From a virus, in the IMG/VR virus record IMGVR_UViG_3300001097_000006, positions 1-47,159 of that record: a stretch of DNA of 47,159 nt; one strand, written 5' to 3'. Position numbers and translations under genes: made by a program. Under the pieces are notes generated by a model. That model ran no database searches. It was not told where the DNA came from and saw nothing but the letters and a program-made list of their open reading frames with translations. Numbering within the stretch: position 1 is the first letter of the stretch; each line of letters opens with the position of its first letter. This document shows, piece after piece, positions 8,227-17,558 of this stretch.

Positions 8227-8960
8227 CTATTGGTATTACAACGTTTTCAAAAAGGTTTGAGTTAGTTAGTGAGTTAATTAAACAAATAAGGTATATTAAT
8301 AAAACCGATAAGATTTTATTATGTATAAATGGTGAAAAAGATGGTGATTTTGATGATAACTATAGGGAAAAAATACTAAAACTATGTATTAGTTACCCTA
8401 ATGTATACCCAACTTTTTTTATTGAAATTAGAGGATTGAGTAAAATGTGGAACACATTAATTGTAAACTCGGATAAAGAGAATATTTTATTATTAAACGA
8501 TGATTTAGTAATAACTGATAGAACTATTTTCGACCAAATTAATAACCATATTAACTCAGATAAATTTAATGGGTTCACTAGGATAAACCAGTCATTTTCA
8601 CATTTTTTAGTAAATAAAGATGTTATCGATAATTTAGGATACTTCGATGAAAGATTATTAGGTTTTGGAGAGGAAGATGGTGATATATATTATCGTTGTA
8701 TTAAAAAAGGTGTTAATATAGTTGACATTAATGTTAATGGTTTCAACAATCTGATATCAAATATACGACATGATGAAGTTAAAAATGGTATCGGAAAATA
8801 TTCTAAATTTAATCGAGATTTTATCTATTCATCAAAATATCAAACTGATATGTTAAGCCCATATAAAGGAATGTTTGATACCCCAATGAAACAGATAATT
8901 GAGGATATTAAGTTGTACCCATATGAAAAGTTCTTTAACGAAAATAAATCTGAGTTATAA
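8217..8960 (+). CDS. GT2-like glycosyltransferase
   Basis: 247 residues. It opens MGLTIGITTFSKRFELV, with a central LSKMWNTLI and NILLLNDDLVI acidic site, then NLGYFDERLLGFGEEDGDIYYRC. The last is the family 2 acceptor-side motif in which the ED pair lies near the catalytic base (ED-x-D form). The C-terminal 60 residues are charged and unassigned. It begins inside the preceding gene (10-base overlap) and ends one base into the next start (TAATG). Confidence 0.8.
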   Translation: MGLTIGITTFSKRFELVSELIKQIRYINKTDKILLCINGEKDGDFDDNYREKILKLCISYPNVYPTFFIEIRGLSKMWNTLIVNSDKENILLLNDDLVITDRTIFDQINNHINSDKFNGFTRINQSFSHFLVNKDVIDNLGYFDERLLGFGEEDGDIYYRCIKKGVNIVDINVNGFNNLISNIRHDEVKNGIGKYSKFNRDFIYSSKYQTDMLSPYKGMFDTPMKQIIEDIKLYPYEKFFNENKSEL

Positions 8961-10186
8961 TGGAAATTAACGGATTAGATGGTAGTATAAAGTTTAAGTT
9001 ATTTGATGAAGATAAAAATGGTCGTGAAATAAATATCTACACCCTACAAAATGTTATTGCGACAGGTGAATCGCTTTTATATCCAAATATACTTTTTTTT
9101 TGTGATAAAACTAAATCTAGTTTGGTTAGTCCTTTAGATGAAAAAATAATGTCATTAGAAAATATTACTAAAATAACTGATTTTAGTGATGAAAAACTAC
9201 TTAATTTAGGTGAAAATATGGATATTGAAGTTAATCCAGTGTTTTTTTTCATCTATAATACTGAGAATTATTATCATTTCGTTTATGACACACTACCATA
9301 TTTAATTTCGTATTTTGAGTTAAAAAAAACTAACCCAAAACTTAAATTGTTAATGAGTTTACCTAATTCTAATAAAGTATCATTTTATCAGTTCGTCATT
9401 GAATTACTAATTATTAACGGAATTGAAGACGATGATATATTAATGGTTAACCCAAATACTCTGTATAAAAATGTGTTTGTATCTAATTCATATACACACG
9501 GTATCGATTCTAACCTACAACCAAGATATGAAGTTAATTATTTATATGAAAGTATTGTAAATAAGGTAAAAAATAATAAGGTTTACCCTAAAAATATTTA
9601 TATATCTAGGAGAAGTTGGATTCATGGTGATGTCACTAATATTGGAACAAATTATACAAATAGGCGTAAATTAATTAATGAGGATGAATTAGTTTCAACA
9701 CTAGAAGAACATGGTTTTATTGAAGTTTTTACTGAAACTATGAGTATGGTTGATAAAATTAATTTATTTGCTAATGCTGATAACATTATCGGACCAATAG
9801 GTGGTGGGTTAGTTAATGTGTTGTTTTCTAAATCAGACTGTAATTTAATAGCTATAATATCACCAGAATTTTTAAATATTAATAAAAGGTTTATTTTTTC
9901 ATTTAATTGTGTAACTTTAAATATGTTCGAAGATGTTGAACATGTTGAAAAAACTGAGTTTAAATTATATATGAGAGTTGAAGTTGATAATATTGTGGGT
10001 GAGATAATTGAGATAACTGGAGATAAGTGTAAAATATTATATAGTGACACCTCTGTTTCTGGTTGGAATAGTGAAAGTGACTATAACCAAAAAGAATGTT
10101 ATCTTTCGGATTGTGTAAAATTGGATAACGGTTTAAATTCATCATGGGTAATTGATTTGGATAAATTTAAAGAAAAATACTTATGA
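8960..10186 (+). CDS. GT61-family glycosyltransferase
   Basis: 408 residues. The signature of GT61 (DUF563) is clear: an N-terminal YNTENYYHFVYDTLP segment, YISRRSW near residue 215, KLINEDELVSTLEEHGF, and the donor-side NIIGPIGGGLVNVLFS. The family includes xylosyl- and GlcNAc-transferases of GT-B type. The usual domain ends near residue 330. A further 75 residues, with short beta-like strands and a DNIVGEIIEI run, resemble a small SH3-like appendage and are unassigned. The gene is four bases overlapped with its successor. Confidence 0.85.
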   Translation: MEINGLDGSIKFKLFDEDKNGREINIYTLQNVIATGESLLYPNILFFCDKTKSSLVSPLDEKIMSLENITKITDFSDEKLLNLGENMDIEVNPVFFFIYNTENYYHFVYDTLPYLISYFELKKTNPKLKLLMSLPNSNKVSFYQFVIELLIINGIEDDDILMVNPNTLYKNVFVSNSYTHGIDSNLQPRYEVNYLYESIVNKVKNNKVYPKNIYISRRSWIHGDVTNIGTNYTNRRKLINEDELVSTLEEHGFIEVFTETMSMVDKINLFANADNIIGPIGGGLVNVLFSKSDCNLIAIISPEFLNINKRFIFSFNCVTLNMFEDVEHVEKTEFKLYMRVEVDNIVGEIIEITGDKCKILYSDTSVSGWNSESDYNQKECYLSDCVKLDNGLNSSWVIDLDKFKEKYL

Positions 10187-10992
10187 TTAATTATATTATT
10201 TACAGCCATACATCATATTTAGATGTATTAAATATTCAGAGTGACCATATGGGAAATTATGAAAACACTACATTATTTATCAATACTAATAATGATGATA
10301 ATATTGGTCAAATTTATGATAAGTTCAATCGAGTTATATTTTATGATGATTTACAACCATACGCAAAGCGTTTAATTGAATGTATTGAACAAATTGACGA
10401 TAAATATTTCTTACTTATTCACGATATTGATATTTTATTATATGTTGATGAAGAATTAATCTTAAAATTATATGATTTTATTGAATATAAATGTATTGAT
10501 AGGATTGATTTAAAACAAGCACCCAACTTGAATTCAATTGAAGTAATTAAATTTGGTCACGACATACCAATCGATAAGATGGTATCAACACTACCTTCTG
10601 AAATTATTGATGGTACATATCTAATTAAACAAGAAATTCCAGAGGATTACATTTACAATGTTAATCCATCAATATGGAATAGAGAATCTTTTTTAACGTT
10701 ACTTAATCTTTTCCCAAATAAAACTTATCGTGACATTGAAGGAATGGATGTTCAAAGATATTCCACTAATTTATTGATATATAAATTATTTTCGTTAAAA
10801 CCAATTAAATGTGGTTATTTTGAGTGTTTAGATCTATTTAAATTTTTACATATAAGCCATAGTGGGAAATTATTGTTACTTAATGAAAAATATGAAACAG
10901 AATATGGTCAATCATACTTAGATATTGGTAATGAATATTTAAATATAGTTAATAAGTATAATCTTAATACATCAGATAAATGGGTAAATTAA
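10183..10992 (+). CDS. Glycosyltransferase-like protein, paralogue A
   Basis: 269 residues. It shares a whole-length pattern with the 260-residue protein at 11905-12687: NYxIYSH at the start, FYDxxxxYxxxL, LxHDIDIL (a D-x-D site), YIYNVNPSIWxRE, and FKFLHISHS near the end. The family is not one I can name. The DIDIL site and the operon context suggest a GT-A type transferase. The two copies flank the exostosin-like gene, pointing to duplication followed by divergence. Confidence 0.6.
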   Translation: MINYIIYSHTSYLDVLNIQSDHMGNYENTTLFINTNNDDNIGQIYDKFNRVIFYDDLQPYAKRLIECIEQIDDKYFLLIHDIDILLYVDEELILKLYDFIEYKCIDRIDLKQAPNLNSIEVIKFGHDIPIDKMVSTLPSEIIDGTYLIKQEIPEDYIYNVNPSIWNRESFLTLLNLFPNKTYRDIEGMDVQRYSTNLLIYKLFSLKPIKCGYFECLDLFKFLHISHSGKLLLLNEKYETEYGQSYLDIGNEYLNIVNKYNLNTSDKWVN

Positions 10993-10993
10993 T

Positions 10994-11908
10994 ATGAGTT
11001 TAGAAGAAATCAAAAACTGTAAATACATTTCAAGTGTTGGAATGTTAAAAAGATTGGATGAAAATGAAATAATAACATACGATGCTGCGCCAGATAAAAT
11101 AACCCATAACTTCAATAAGTTATTAAACGGTAAAAACGGCTCAATTATATATATTAAATTTGCATTTATTAGGCAATTCATATATCAAGTACTACCAAGT
11201 ATAAATTATAATTTTATATTAGTAACTGGTGATGGTGACGAAACAATGCCAAATGACATATTTGACCAAAACACATTTAATTCTATAATTAATGATACTA
11301 GGTTAATACATTGGTATTCTGTTAATTGTAATGAAGAATTACATACAAAATTTTCGTTAATACCTATTGGTGTTAATTTTCATTCGTTATCTTATGGTGA
11401 ATTTTGTGGGTGGAATGAAACAGCTCTAACTCCGTTAGAACAAGAAAATATAATTGAAAATATAAAAAATAATTCGTTACCGTTCTATGAACGAAAAGTA
11501 ATGTGTTATTCTAATTTTCATTTTCTAATACATAACGAATTTGGGAACCCTAGACAATCAGCTATTGATAATGTACCTAAAGATTTAGTTTATTATGAGC
11601 CAGTATTTAAACCAAGATTAGAATCTTGGGAAACACAATCAGAATACGCATTTGTGCTTTCACCTATGGGACATGGGATGGATTGTCACAGAACTTGGGA
11701 AGCGTTAATTTTAGGTTGCATACCAGTTGTTAAAAAGTCACAATTGGATAGCTTATATGAAGGTTTACCCGTATTAATTGTTGATGAATGGTGTGATATA
11801 ACTGAAAAACTGTTATTTGAAACTATTGAGAAATTCAAAAATATGGATTTTGATTATGATAGAATAACTGCTGAATACTGGGTGAATAAAATAAAAAACC
11901 TTAAATGA
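10994..11908 (+). CDS. Exostosin-like (GT47-type) glycosyltransferase
   Basis: 304 residues. The C-terminal half carries FVLSPMGHGMDCHRTWEAL, then LGCIPVVKKSQLDSLYEGLP and a final LIVDEWCDI. This arrangement (HGxDCHRTWEAL followed by a CIPVV strand) is characteristic of exostosin-type and related GT-B transferases in phage and algal-virus genomes. The first 100 residues are divergent. It starts one base after the preceding stop and is coupled by ATGA to the following gene. Donor unknown. Confidence 0.75.
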   Translation: MSLEEIKNCKYISSVGMLKRLDENEIITYDAAPDKITHNFNKLLNGKNGSIIYIKFAFIRQFIYQVLPSINYNFILVTGDGDETMPNDIFDQNTFNSIINDTRLIHWYSVNCNEELHTKFSLIPIGVNFHSLSYGEFCGWNETALTPLEQENIIENIKNNSLPFYERKVMCYSNFHFLIHNEFGNPRQSAIDNVPKDLVYYEPVFKPRLESWETQSEYAFVLSPMGHGMDCHRTWEALILGCIPVVKKSQLDSLYEGLPVLIVDEWCDITEKLLFETIEKFKNMDFDYDRITAEYWVNKIKNLK

Positions 11909-12687
11909 TAGATTATAAAGTACATAAACATATAACTAAAAATAGTGATGGTGTAATAAATTACATGATTTACAGTCATAGTACATTCATAGATATATTA
12001 AAAATTCAAATTGATTACATTTCTGGAAATGGTCATTTAACACTATGTATTGATAAAAATGATTTAGATTTAGAACATATATATAATAAGTTTGATAATG
12101 TAGTATTTTATGATAGTAACCAAACCTATGGTCAAAAACTACTAAGTTGTATAAAACAAGTTGATCATGAATACATTTTATTAATGCATGATATTGATAT
12201 ATTATATGACATCGATAAAACAAAGGTGCTAGAACTTCAGAACTTTCTAATAGAAAATAAATATGATAGAGTAGATTTTCAATTAGCTTATGATTTTGAT
12301 AGCACACATTACGATACTATAAATGATGATGATTTATATCTAATTAAATCATCAAATACAGATACTAGAAATAAGGGTTATATTTATAATGTAAACCCAT
12401 CAATATGGAAACGAGAAACGTTAGAAACGATATTAGATAAGTTTAGTCATTTAGACTATAGAACTATCGAACAAGATAGTGTCCAAGAATTTTCATCTCA
12501 GTTCAATATTTTTAAATTATATTCTAAAGTCAGATATAATTGTGGGTATTTTACGTGTTTAGCACCTTTTAAATATTTACATATAACACACAGTAGAGTA
12601 TTATTTAACCCTAATACTTTACCCACAGAAGATAGTAAAGATGTTATTGATGAATATAATAAAATAATAAAAAAATATAATTTATAA
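11905..12687 (+). CDS. Glycosyltransferase-like protein, paralogue B
   Basis: 260 residues, homologous throughout to the protein at 10183-10992 (shared LMHDIDIL, YIYNVNPSIWKRE and FKYLHITHS). It has about 15 extra residues at its start before the common NYMIYSH. Retention of the acidic DID site in both copies suggests that both are functional rather than decaying. ATGA-coupled to the exostosin-like gene upstream. Confidence 0.6.
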   Translation: MIDYKVHKHITKNSDGVINYMIYSHSTFIDILKIQIDYISGNGHLTLCIDKNDLDLEHIYNKFDNVVFYDSNQTYGQKLLSCIKQVDHEYILLMHDIDILYDIDKTKVLELQNFLIENKYDRVDFQLAYDFDSTHYDTINDDDLYLIKSSNTDTRNKGYIYNVNPSIWKRETLETILDKFSHLDYRTIEQDSVQEFSSQFNIFKLYSKVRYNCGYFTCLAPFKYLHITHSRVLFNPNTLPTEDSKDVIDEYNKIIKKYNL

Positions 12688-12692
12688 AAATA

Positions 12693-13469
12693 ATGGATAA
12701 TAATAAACCAGTGTTCATAATTGCACATAAATATTTTAGAGGATATGATAGTTATGTTGAATATTACATAAATAACATTAGAGAGTTCTATGAGGATTCA
12801 TTGATTATTGTTGTTGATAACAATTCAATATATAAAGACGATATTTTTAATAACTTAAAGAAATATGATAATGTCATATTGTTAGATAATAACATTGAGT
12901 GTAAATTTGAATTAGGTGCCTACCAAGTCGGTGTTAAATATTTGATTGATAATGACTTATTAGATAAATACACTTATGTTGTTATGACGCAAGATAATTT
13001 TATTATTAAAAATAAATTAGATTTCAATCAATTATCTGAAGCTAACGTAAAGGCTTGTCCATTAAATGGGTGTGACCAAAATGTTGATTCACCAGAATAT
13101 TTTAACATACAACAAAGTTGTACTGATGTTTCAATACCAGTTCTAGATAAATTAGGGTTAAACGATAATTGGGATAAAATTTCATTTTGTTGGTGCAATA
13201 GTTTCATTTTATCAACAGATAAGTTGTTACAGATGTATGGGTATCTGCAACAAATAGTAATTAAAATTAGATGGGAAAGTTGTGCATCTGAAAGATATTT
13301 AGCTAGATTACTGTGGGAATTAAATGATAATGTAAATTATGATATTGATGGTGATATTAGAGACTTAAAACATAAATACGACTGTTGGAATGTAGATTTA
13401 AGTGTACCTCAACTAACATTTTTCGTTAAAAAATTACAACAAAAAGATGAAAGAACCTTGGATCAATGA
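12693..13469 (+). CDS. GT-A type glycosyltransferase-like protein
   Basis: 258 residues. It starts PVFIIAHKYFRGYDSYVEYY, then DSLIIVVDNNS (the VDNNS motif of family 2 transferases) and YVVMTQDNFII at the position of the metal site. A WCNSFILSTDKLL segment and a SCASERYLARLLWEL helix follow. The fold looks like GT-A but the subfamily is not clear. It begins five bases after the previous stop and overlaps the next gene by four bases. Confidence 0.65.
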   Translation: MDNNKPVFIIAHKYFRGYDSYVEYYINNIREFYEDSLIIVVDNNSIYKDDIFNNLKKYDNVILLDNNIECKFELGAYQVGVKYLIDNDLLDKYTYVVMTQDNFIIKNKLDFNQLSEANVKACPLNGCDQNVDSPEYFNIQQSCTDVSIPVLDKLGLNDNWDKISFCWCNSFILSTDKLLQMYGYLQQIVIKIRWESCASERYLARLLWELNDNVNYDIDGDIRDLKHKYDCWNVDLSVPQLTFFVKKLQQKDERTLDQ

Positions 13470-14362
13470 TATTAGAAAGTGTAAATAATGGTTTCATATA
13501 TTATAATAATAATCAAGTGATACACACTAAGGTATATTACGATTATTGTGTTAATTTATTAATTAGTTGGTTAAATAATAGTGGTGAATACGTAAATATA
13601 ATTTTTGGTGATTATGATATAAACTTAAATAATAATTTTAAAGTTATTAGATTAGATATACAAGTTGAGCACACATTAGTTAAAGATGGCGGTAGAGGTA
13701 TTAATGAACGTATATATGGCACAACTAATACTGATAATGGTGACTTATACTTAGTTAGGATTGATAAATTTAAATATTATAATTCATTGGATTATGTTAT
13801 TGAATATAGTTACCCTAATACCCATAATATTAAATCTTCTGGTTATTTTTCTGAATTTTCAAGTAAAATAATTAATATTTCACCATTGATTTATGAACCA
13901 AACTTTGATAATATTAATAAAGTTAGTACAATAACTTTATTTACCGAAAACTCCAGTCAACGTAGGGATAATATAACCAAAGAATTAGATGATAAAAGTG
14001 TTGAGTATATAAATATAGTTAATTGTTTTTCTTACAATGATTTAGTCAATCAATATAGTAATACTAAGATTATGGTTAATGTTCACCAAACTGATCATCA
14101 TCATACTTTTGAGGAATTAAGAGTGTTACCAGCACTAATTAATGGTGTTATAATAATTAGTGAGAATGTTCCTTTAAAGGAACATATACCATATAATGAA
14201 TTTATAATATGGTGTGAATATGATAAATTAGTTGACACTATCATTGACGTTCAAAAAAATTATGTTAGTTATTATGATAAACTATTTAATAATGAATTAA
14301 ATAGTTTATTATTAACATTAAAAGAAACTAATTATAAAAACTTAAATCTATTAAACAAATGA
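13466..14362 (+). CDS. GT-B-like glycosyltransferase
   Basis: 298 residues. The C-terminal half reads KIMVNVHQTDHHHTFEELRVLPAL, then GVIIISENVPLKEHIPYN, matching the donor-binding end of GT-B capsule and phage transferases, where the EELR helix plays the role of the E-x7-E motif. The N-terminal acceptor half is divergent. ATGA-coupled on both sides. Donor and acceptor unknown. Confidence 0.65.
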   Translation: MILESVNNGFIYYNNNQVIHTKVYYDYCVNLLISWLNNSGEYVNIIFGDYDINLNNNFKVIRLDIQVEHTLVKDGGRGINERIYGTTNTDNGDLYLVRIDKFKYYNSLDYVIEYSYPNTHNIKSSGYFSEFSSKIINISPLIYEPNFDNINKVSTITLFTENSSQRRDNITKELDDKSVEYINIVNCFSYNDLVNQYSNTKIMVNVHQTDHHHTFEELRVLPALINGVIIISENVPLKEHIPYNEFIIWCEYDKLVDTIIDVQKNYVSYYDKLFNNELNSLLLTLKETNYKNLNLLNK

Positions 14363-15816
14363 AAGTCGCATTATTAATATCTGGGTATTTAAGAAGTTAC
14401 GATATCAATCTTAAATTTATTGAAAATGAGATATTCAATAAATTTGAACATGTTGATGTTTTCCTTCATATCACCAATAATGAAAGAAAGGAAGATAAGT
14501 ATATCAATTCAGTCAGTGACGAAGAAGCTATTAATAATTTTACAGCTGCTTTAAACCCATTAAGAACTATTATTGAAAGTAACGCACACTACTATGATGA
14601 TAGTAACCTTAACGATCTTATTAATCAATGGAGTAAACTTTCTAAATTAAATGATTTAAAAAAAAAACATGAAGAAATTAATGGTGAAAAATATGATTTA
14701 GTTATTAGGTATCGACCAGATTTAACCATCAACGATAAGGGTATATTTAGTGATTTAATTAAAGGGGTAATTTCTATACCAAGTAATAGTAAAATCGATA
14801 ACACTAAATTACGTAATCCAACTGATTTACATATATGTGATGCTTTAGCTTTTGGTGATTCTACGTCTATGGATAAATATTTTAGTATCTATGAACACAT
14901 ATTAGATTTGGTTTACGAATATGGTTATGTTTCAGAAACGATACTATATTGGTATTTAACTAAAAATAAAATAAACTATAACGTTGTTGATATTGATTAC
15001 GGTTTCACATTATCTAAATGTAATGTATTTGCTATTGCTGGTGACTCTGGTTCTGGTAAAAGTACCTTAGGTGAATTACTTAAGGGAACTTTTACTAATT
15101 CTTTTATGTTAGAGTGTGACAGGTACCACAGATGGGAACGTGGTGATAAAAATTGGGATAATGTAACCCATCTAAATCCAAGTGCTAATTATATTACAAA
15201 GATGAGTGAAGATATATTTAATTTGAAATTAGGTAAAGATATTTACCAAGTTGATTATGATCATCACAGCGGTAAATTTACTGATAAACAAATTATTAAT
15301 TCATCAGATAATATAATTGTTTGTGGTCTTCATAGTTTATATACTGATTCTATTTACGATCTAAAGATATTTATTGATACTGAAGATAAACTTAAAAAAA
15401 AATGGAAAATAAGACGTGACGTTATAGACAGAGGTTATTCAATTCAAAAAGTGTTAGATAGTATAGAAAAACGTGAAAGTGATTTTAATGAATTCATAGC
15501 ACCACAAAAGGATAGTGCTGATCTGATAATTAAATTTTTTAGTCTAGATAAAATTGATTTTAACGACTACAATAAACCAGAACGATTAAGTCTTGAGTTG
15601 ACAATTAATGAAAAATTTAACCTTACTGAAATATTAGCTAGATTAGATGAAATTGGTGTTGAATATTTTATTAAAAAGGGTAATTGTTTTAATAAAATAA
15701 TTTTTAACGAATATAATAACTTGGTCTTATTTAAAGACGATAAAATTCCAAGAACCAATACATTTTATGATTATATTATGTATTTTATTTTTAATTTAGT
15801 CTTTACAAATAAATAA
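14359..15816 (+). CDS. Fusion of glycosyltransferase-like domain and uridine-kinase-like domain
   Basis: 485 residues. Residues 1-215 start MKVALLISGYLRSYD and contain YDLVIRYRPDL, a pattern found in capsule and phage transferase-like proteins. From residue 222 a P-loop kinase begins: FAIAGDSGSGKST (P-loop 228-236), then ECDRYHRWERGD, DYDHHSGKFT, NIIVCGLHSLY and an RRDVIDRGYS lid. This is the phosphoribulokinase/uridine-kinase layout. The final 90 residues are an unassigned tail. The likely role is phosphorylation of a nucleoside or sugar linked to the transferase half. It is the last tightly coupled gene of this run; a 23-base gap follows. Confidence 0.75.
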   Translation: MKVALLISGYLRSYDINLKFIENEIFNKFEHVDVFLHITNNERKEDKYINSVSDEEAINNFTAALNPLRTIIESNAHYYDDSNLNDLINQWSKLSKLNDLKKKHEEINGEKYDLVIRYRPDLTINDKGIFSDLIKGVISIPSNSKIDNTKLRNPTDLHICDALAFGDSTSMDKYFSIYEHILDLVYEYGYVSETILYWYLTKNKINYNVVDIDYGFTLSKCNVFAIAGDSGSGKSTLGELLKGTFTNSFMLECDRYHRWERGDKNWDNVTHLNPSANYITKMSEDIFNLKLGKDIYQVDYDHHSGKFTDKQIINSSDNIIVCGLHSLYTDSIYDLKIFIDTEDKLKKKWKIRRDVIDRGYSIQKVLDSIEKRESDFNEFIAPQKDSADLIIKFFSLDKIDFNDYNKPERLSLELTINEKFNLTEILARLDEIGVEYFIKKGNCFNKIIFNEYNNLVLFKDDKIPRTNTFYDYIMYFIFNLVFTNK

Positions 15817-15839
15817 ATTTTAATTATTTTTAAATAAAA

Positions 15840-16517
15840 ATGGGTAAAATCTCGTCAAATTTATTAAAATTAGCTTCGAATGTTTCGAAATACTGTGTTG
15901 GTATGGAGGGAAATATATCTGGACTTGTTGAAGATGGATCAATTCTAATAAAGGCTAGTGGGTCAAATTTGTCTAAATTAACCGAACATGATTTAATACC
16001 ATTTGATATAGATGGAAATCAAATTGGTAAAATGGATAAACGTGGTAGTATTGAATTAAGTTTCCATTTATTTCTTTTAGGTTTTGAGGGTATAAATTAT
16101 ATCTCCCATACTCACCCTATTAATAGTTTAAGGATTTTATGTGGTAATTATATCACAAAACAATTATTTAGTACCCGTAGGTTATTTCCAGACCAAGTAA
16201 TATTTAATGGTAAAGAATCTTGTTTAGTCCCATATGCTAAACCTGGTAAAGAATTAACTAATAAAATCAAAGAAAAAGTTAATTATTTTATTGATAAAAA
16301 TGGGTGTTTCCCAAAATTAATATTGTTGGAAAATCACGGTATTATTAGTTGTGGTAAAACAATTGAGGAATGTATTATAATTAATGATATATGTGAAAAA
16401 TCAGCTGATATTTTTAATGGTAACGAAATAAATGATTTAACTTTTTTAACCAGTGAAAATATTAATGAGTTAATTATAGATAAAGGTGAGGAATACAGAC
16501 AAAATTTAGTAAAATGA
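15840..16517 (+). CDS. Class II aldolase/adducin family protein
   Basis: 225 residues. The fold and catalytic set of fuculose-1-phosphate-type aldolases are present: EGNIS at 23-27, KASGSNL (38-44), SIELSFH with Glu72 as the likely catalytic acid, zinc ligands His90 and His92 in SHTHP, and His166 in ENHG. The family cleaves or forms sugar phosphates by zinc-assisted retro-aldol chemistry; some members are decarboxylases or dehydratases (MtnB). In this operon it may make or remove a sugar-phosphate precursor. Overlaps the next gene by four bases. Confidence 0.85.
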   Translation: MGKISSNLLKLASNVSKYCVGMEGNISGLVEDGSILIKASGSNLSKLTEHDLIPFDIDGNQIGKMDKRGSIELSFHLFLLGFEGINYISHTHPINSLRILCGNYITKQLFSTRRLFPDQVIFNGKESCLVPYAKPGKELTNKIKEKVNYFIDKNGCFPKLILLENHGIISCGKTIEECIIINDICEKSADIFNGNEINDLTFLTSENINELIIDKGEEYRQNLVK

Positions 16518-17284
16518 AATCAACAGGTATAAGTTTAGGTTGGAACTGTTCAGCGGCACAAGACGGGTTAAGGATGGGGTTAAGGGGTGTAAAATCAGAT
16601 GGATATAAAACATGCCCATTTGATATGATGATAAGTAACTATCTTGGTATGTGTGAATGTATTAAAGATGATTTTAAATATTTTTGTGACCCTAAATATT
16701 TAGTGTTAAGGGATGCACCAGACATGTCAATGCATTTTCCAAATCAAAAGGAGGGTGAAAAATGGATATATAATACTTATTATGATTTTACGTTTAATCA
16801 TGAATCACCATATCATGGAAATTTATATCTTAATGAACAATGGAGTGGGGCAAACCATTTTGTTGATAACAATTATGAAAACTTTATTAAAAGGTATGAA
16901 ACTAGAATAAAGGCGTTTATGTTTTACATTAATTCTGGTGAGTTTATTAATTTTGTCTTATGGAGATATAACGCAATTCCTCATGAGTTAGAAACAATAA
17001 TTAAAGATAAATATCCAAACTTAAGATTCAACATTAATTCGATCATTGATTTTGGACCACACACACTTAACGCTTTGATAAATAATAATCCAGAAGCCGC
17101 AAAGTCACAAGAAATCGATTATTTAAAATATATGAATGTACCACATTCAGAATATGATAGATATTATTCTGAACATATAAATAAATTTGATGAAACAAAT
17201 AAAGACGTTAAGGTTACTGAGAATATAACTTTAATTGAACCAAAAAATAATAAATTTTTAAATGACCCGAATTATTTACGTTGA
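16514..17284 (+). CDS. DUF1796 family protein
   Basis: 256 residues. It opens with STGISLGWNCSAAQDGLRMGL and continues CPFDMMISN, the SLGxNC...FD signature of DUF1796 (sometimes called putative cysteine-peptidase-like, also found in poxviruses and giant viruses). Cys12, with later His residues such as those of the MHFPN and FNHE segments, could form an active site, but no activity is established. It sits in the sugar operon, overlapping the aldolase gene by four bases and the HAD gene by 23. Confidence 0.75.
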   Translation: MKSTGISLGWNCSAAQDGLRMGLRGVKSDGYKTCPFDMMISNYLGMCECIKDDFKYFCDPKYLVLRDAPDMSMHFPNQKEGEKWIYNTYYDFTFNHESPYHGNLYLNEQWSGANHFVDNNYENFIKRYETRIKAFMFYINSGEFINFVLWRYNAIPHELETIIKDKYPNLRFNINSIIDFGPHTLNALINNNPEAAKSQEIDYLKYMNVPHSEYDRYYSEHINKFDETNKDVKVTENITLIEPKNNKFLNDPNYLR

Positions 17285-17558
17285 TATAGACGAAACAATA
17301 TGTGTGACACCTTCACCAAGGAATTACCATAACGCTAAACCATTAATTGAAAATATTGCAAAAATAAATAAATTATATGATGAAGGTAATACAATTGTTT
17401 ACTGGACTGCTCGTGGGAGTCGAACACAAATTGATTGGTATAAACTAACTAAATTACAATTAGATGAATGGGGTGCCAAACATCATGAATTAAATGTAAA
17501 TAAACCATATTATGATTTATTTATAGACGATAAAACACTTAGAATTGAAGAAATTTAA
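17262..17558 (+). CDS. Small HAD-superfamily phosphatase (capsule-type)
   Basis: 98 residues. It contains the HAD motifs: YVDIDET with Asp8 nucleophile and Asp10 acid, WTAR with Thr49, Lys81 after the NVNKPYYD turn, and FIDDK (Asp89-Asp90). There is no cap domain. Small enzymes like this dephosphorylate sugar phosphates in capsule and lipopolysaccharide precursor pathways. That fits the aldolase and nucleotidyltransferase nearby. Its start lies within the DUF1796 gene. Overlaps the next gene by 14 bases. Confidence 0.85.
   Translation: MTRIIYVDIDETICVTPSPRNYHNAKPLIENIAKINKLYDEGNTIVYWTARGSRTQIDWYKLTKLQLDEWGAKHHELNVNKPYYDLFIDDKTLRIEEI

Noticed and set aside
9652-10050. Minus-strand 132-residue frame inside the GT61 gene
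   Set aside because: Ser/Ile/Leu-rich shadow; the plus-strand frame has clear GT61 motifs throughout.
12498-12728. Minus-strand open frame over the end of paralogue B
   Set aside because: Tyr/His/Leu-rich shadow of the coding strand, without start context, in a tightly packed plus-strand operon.
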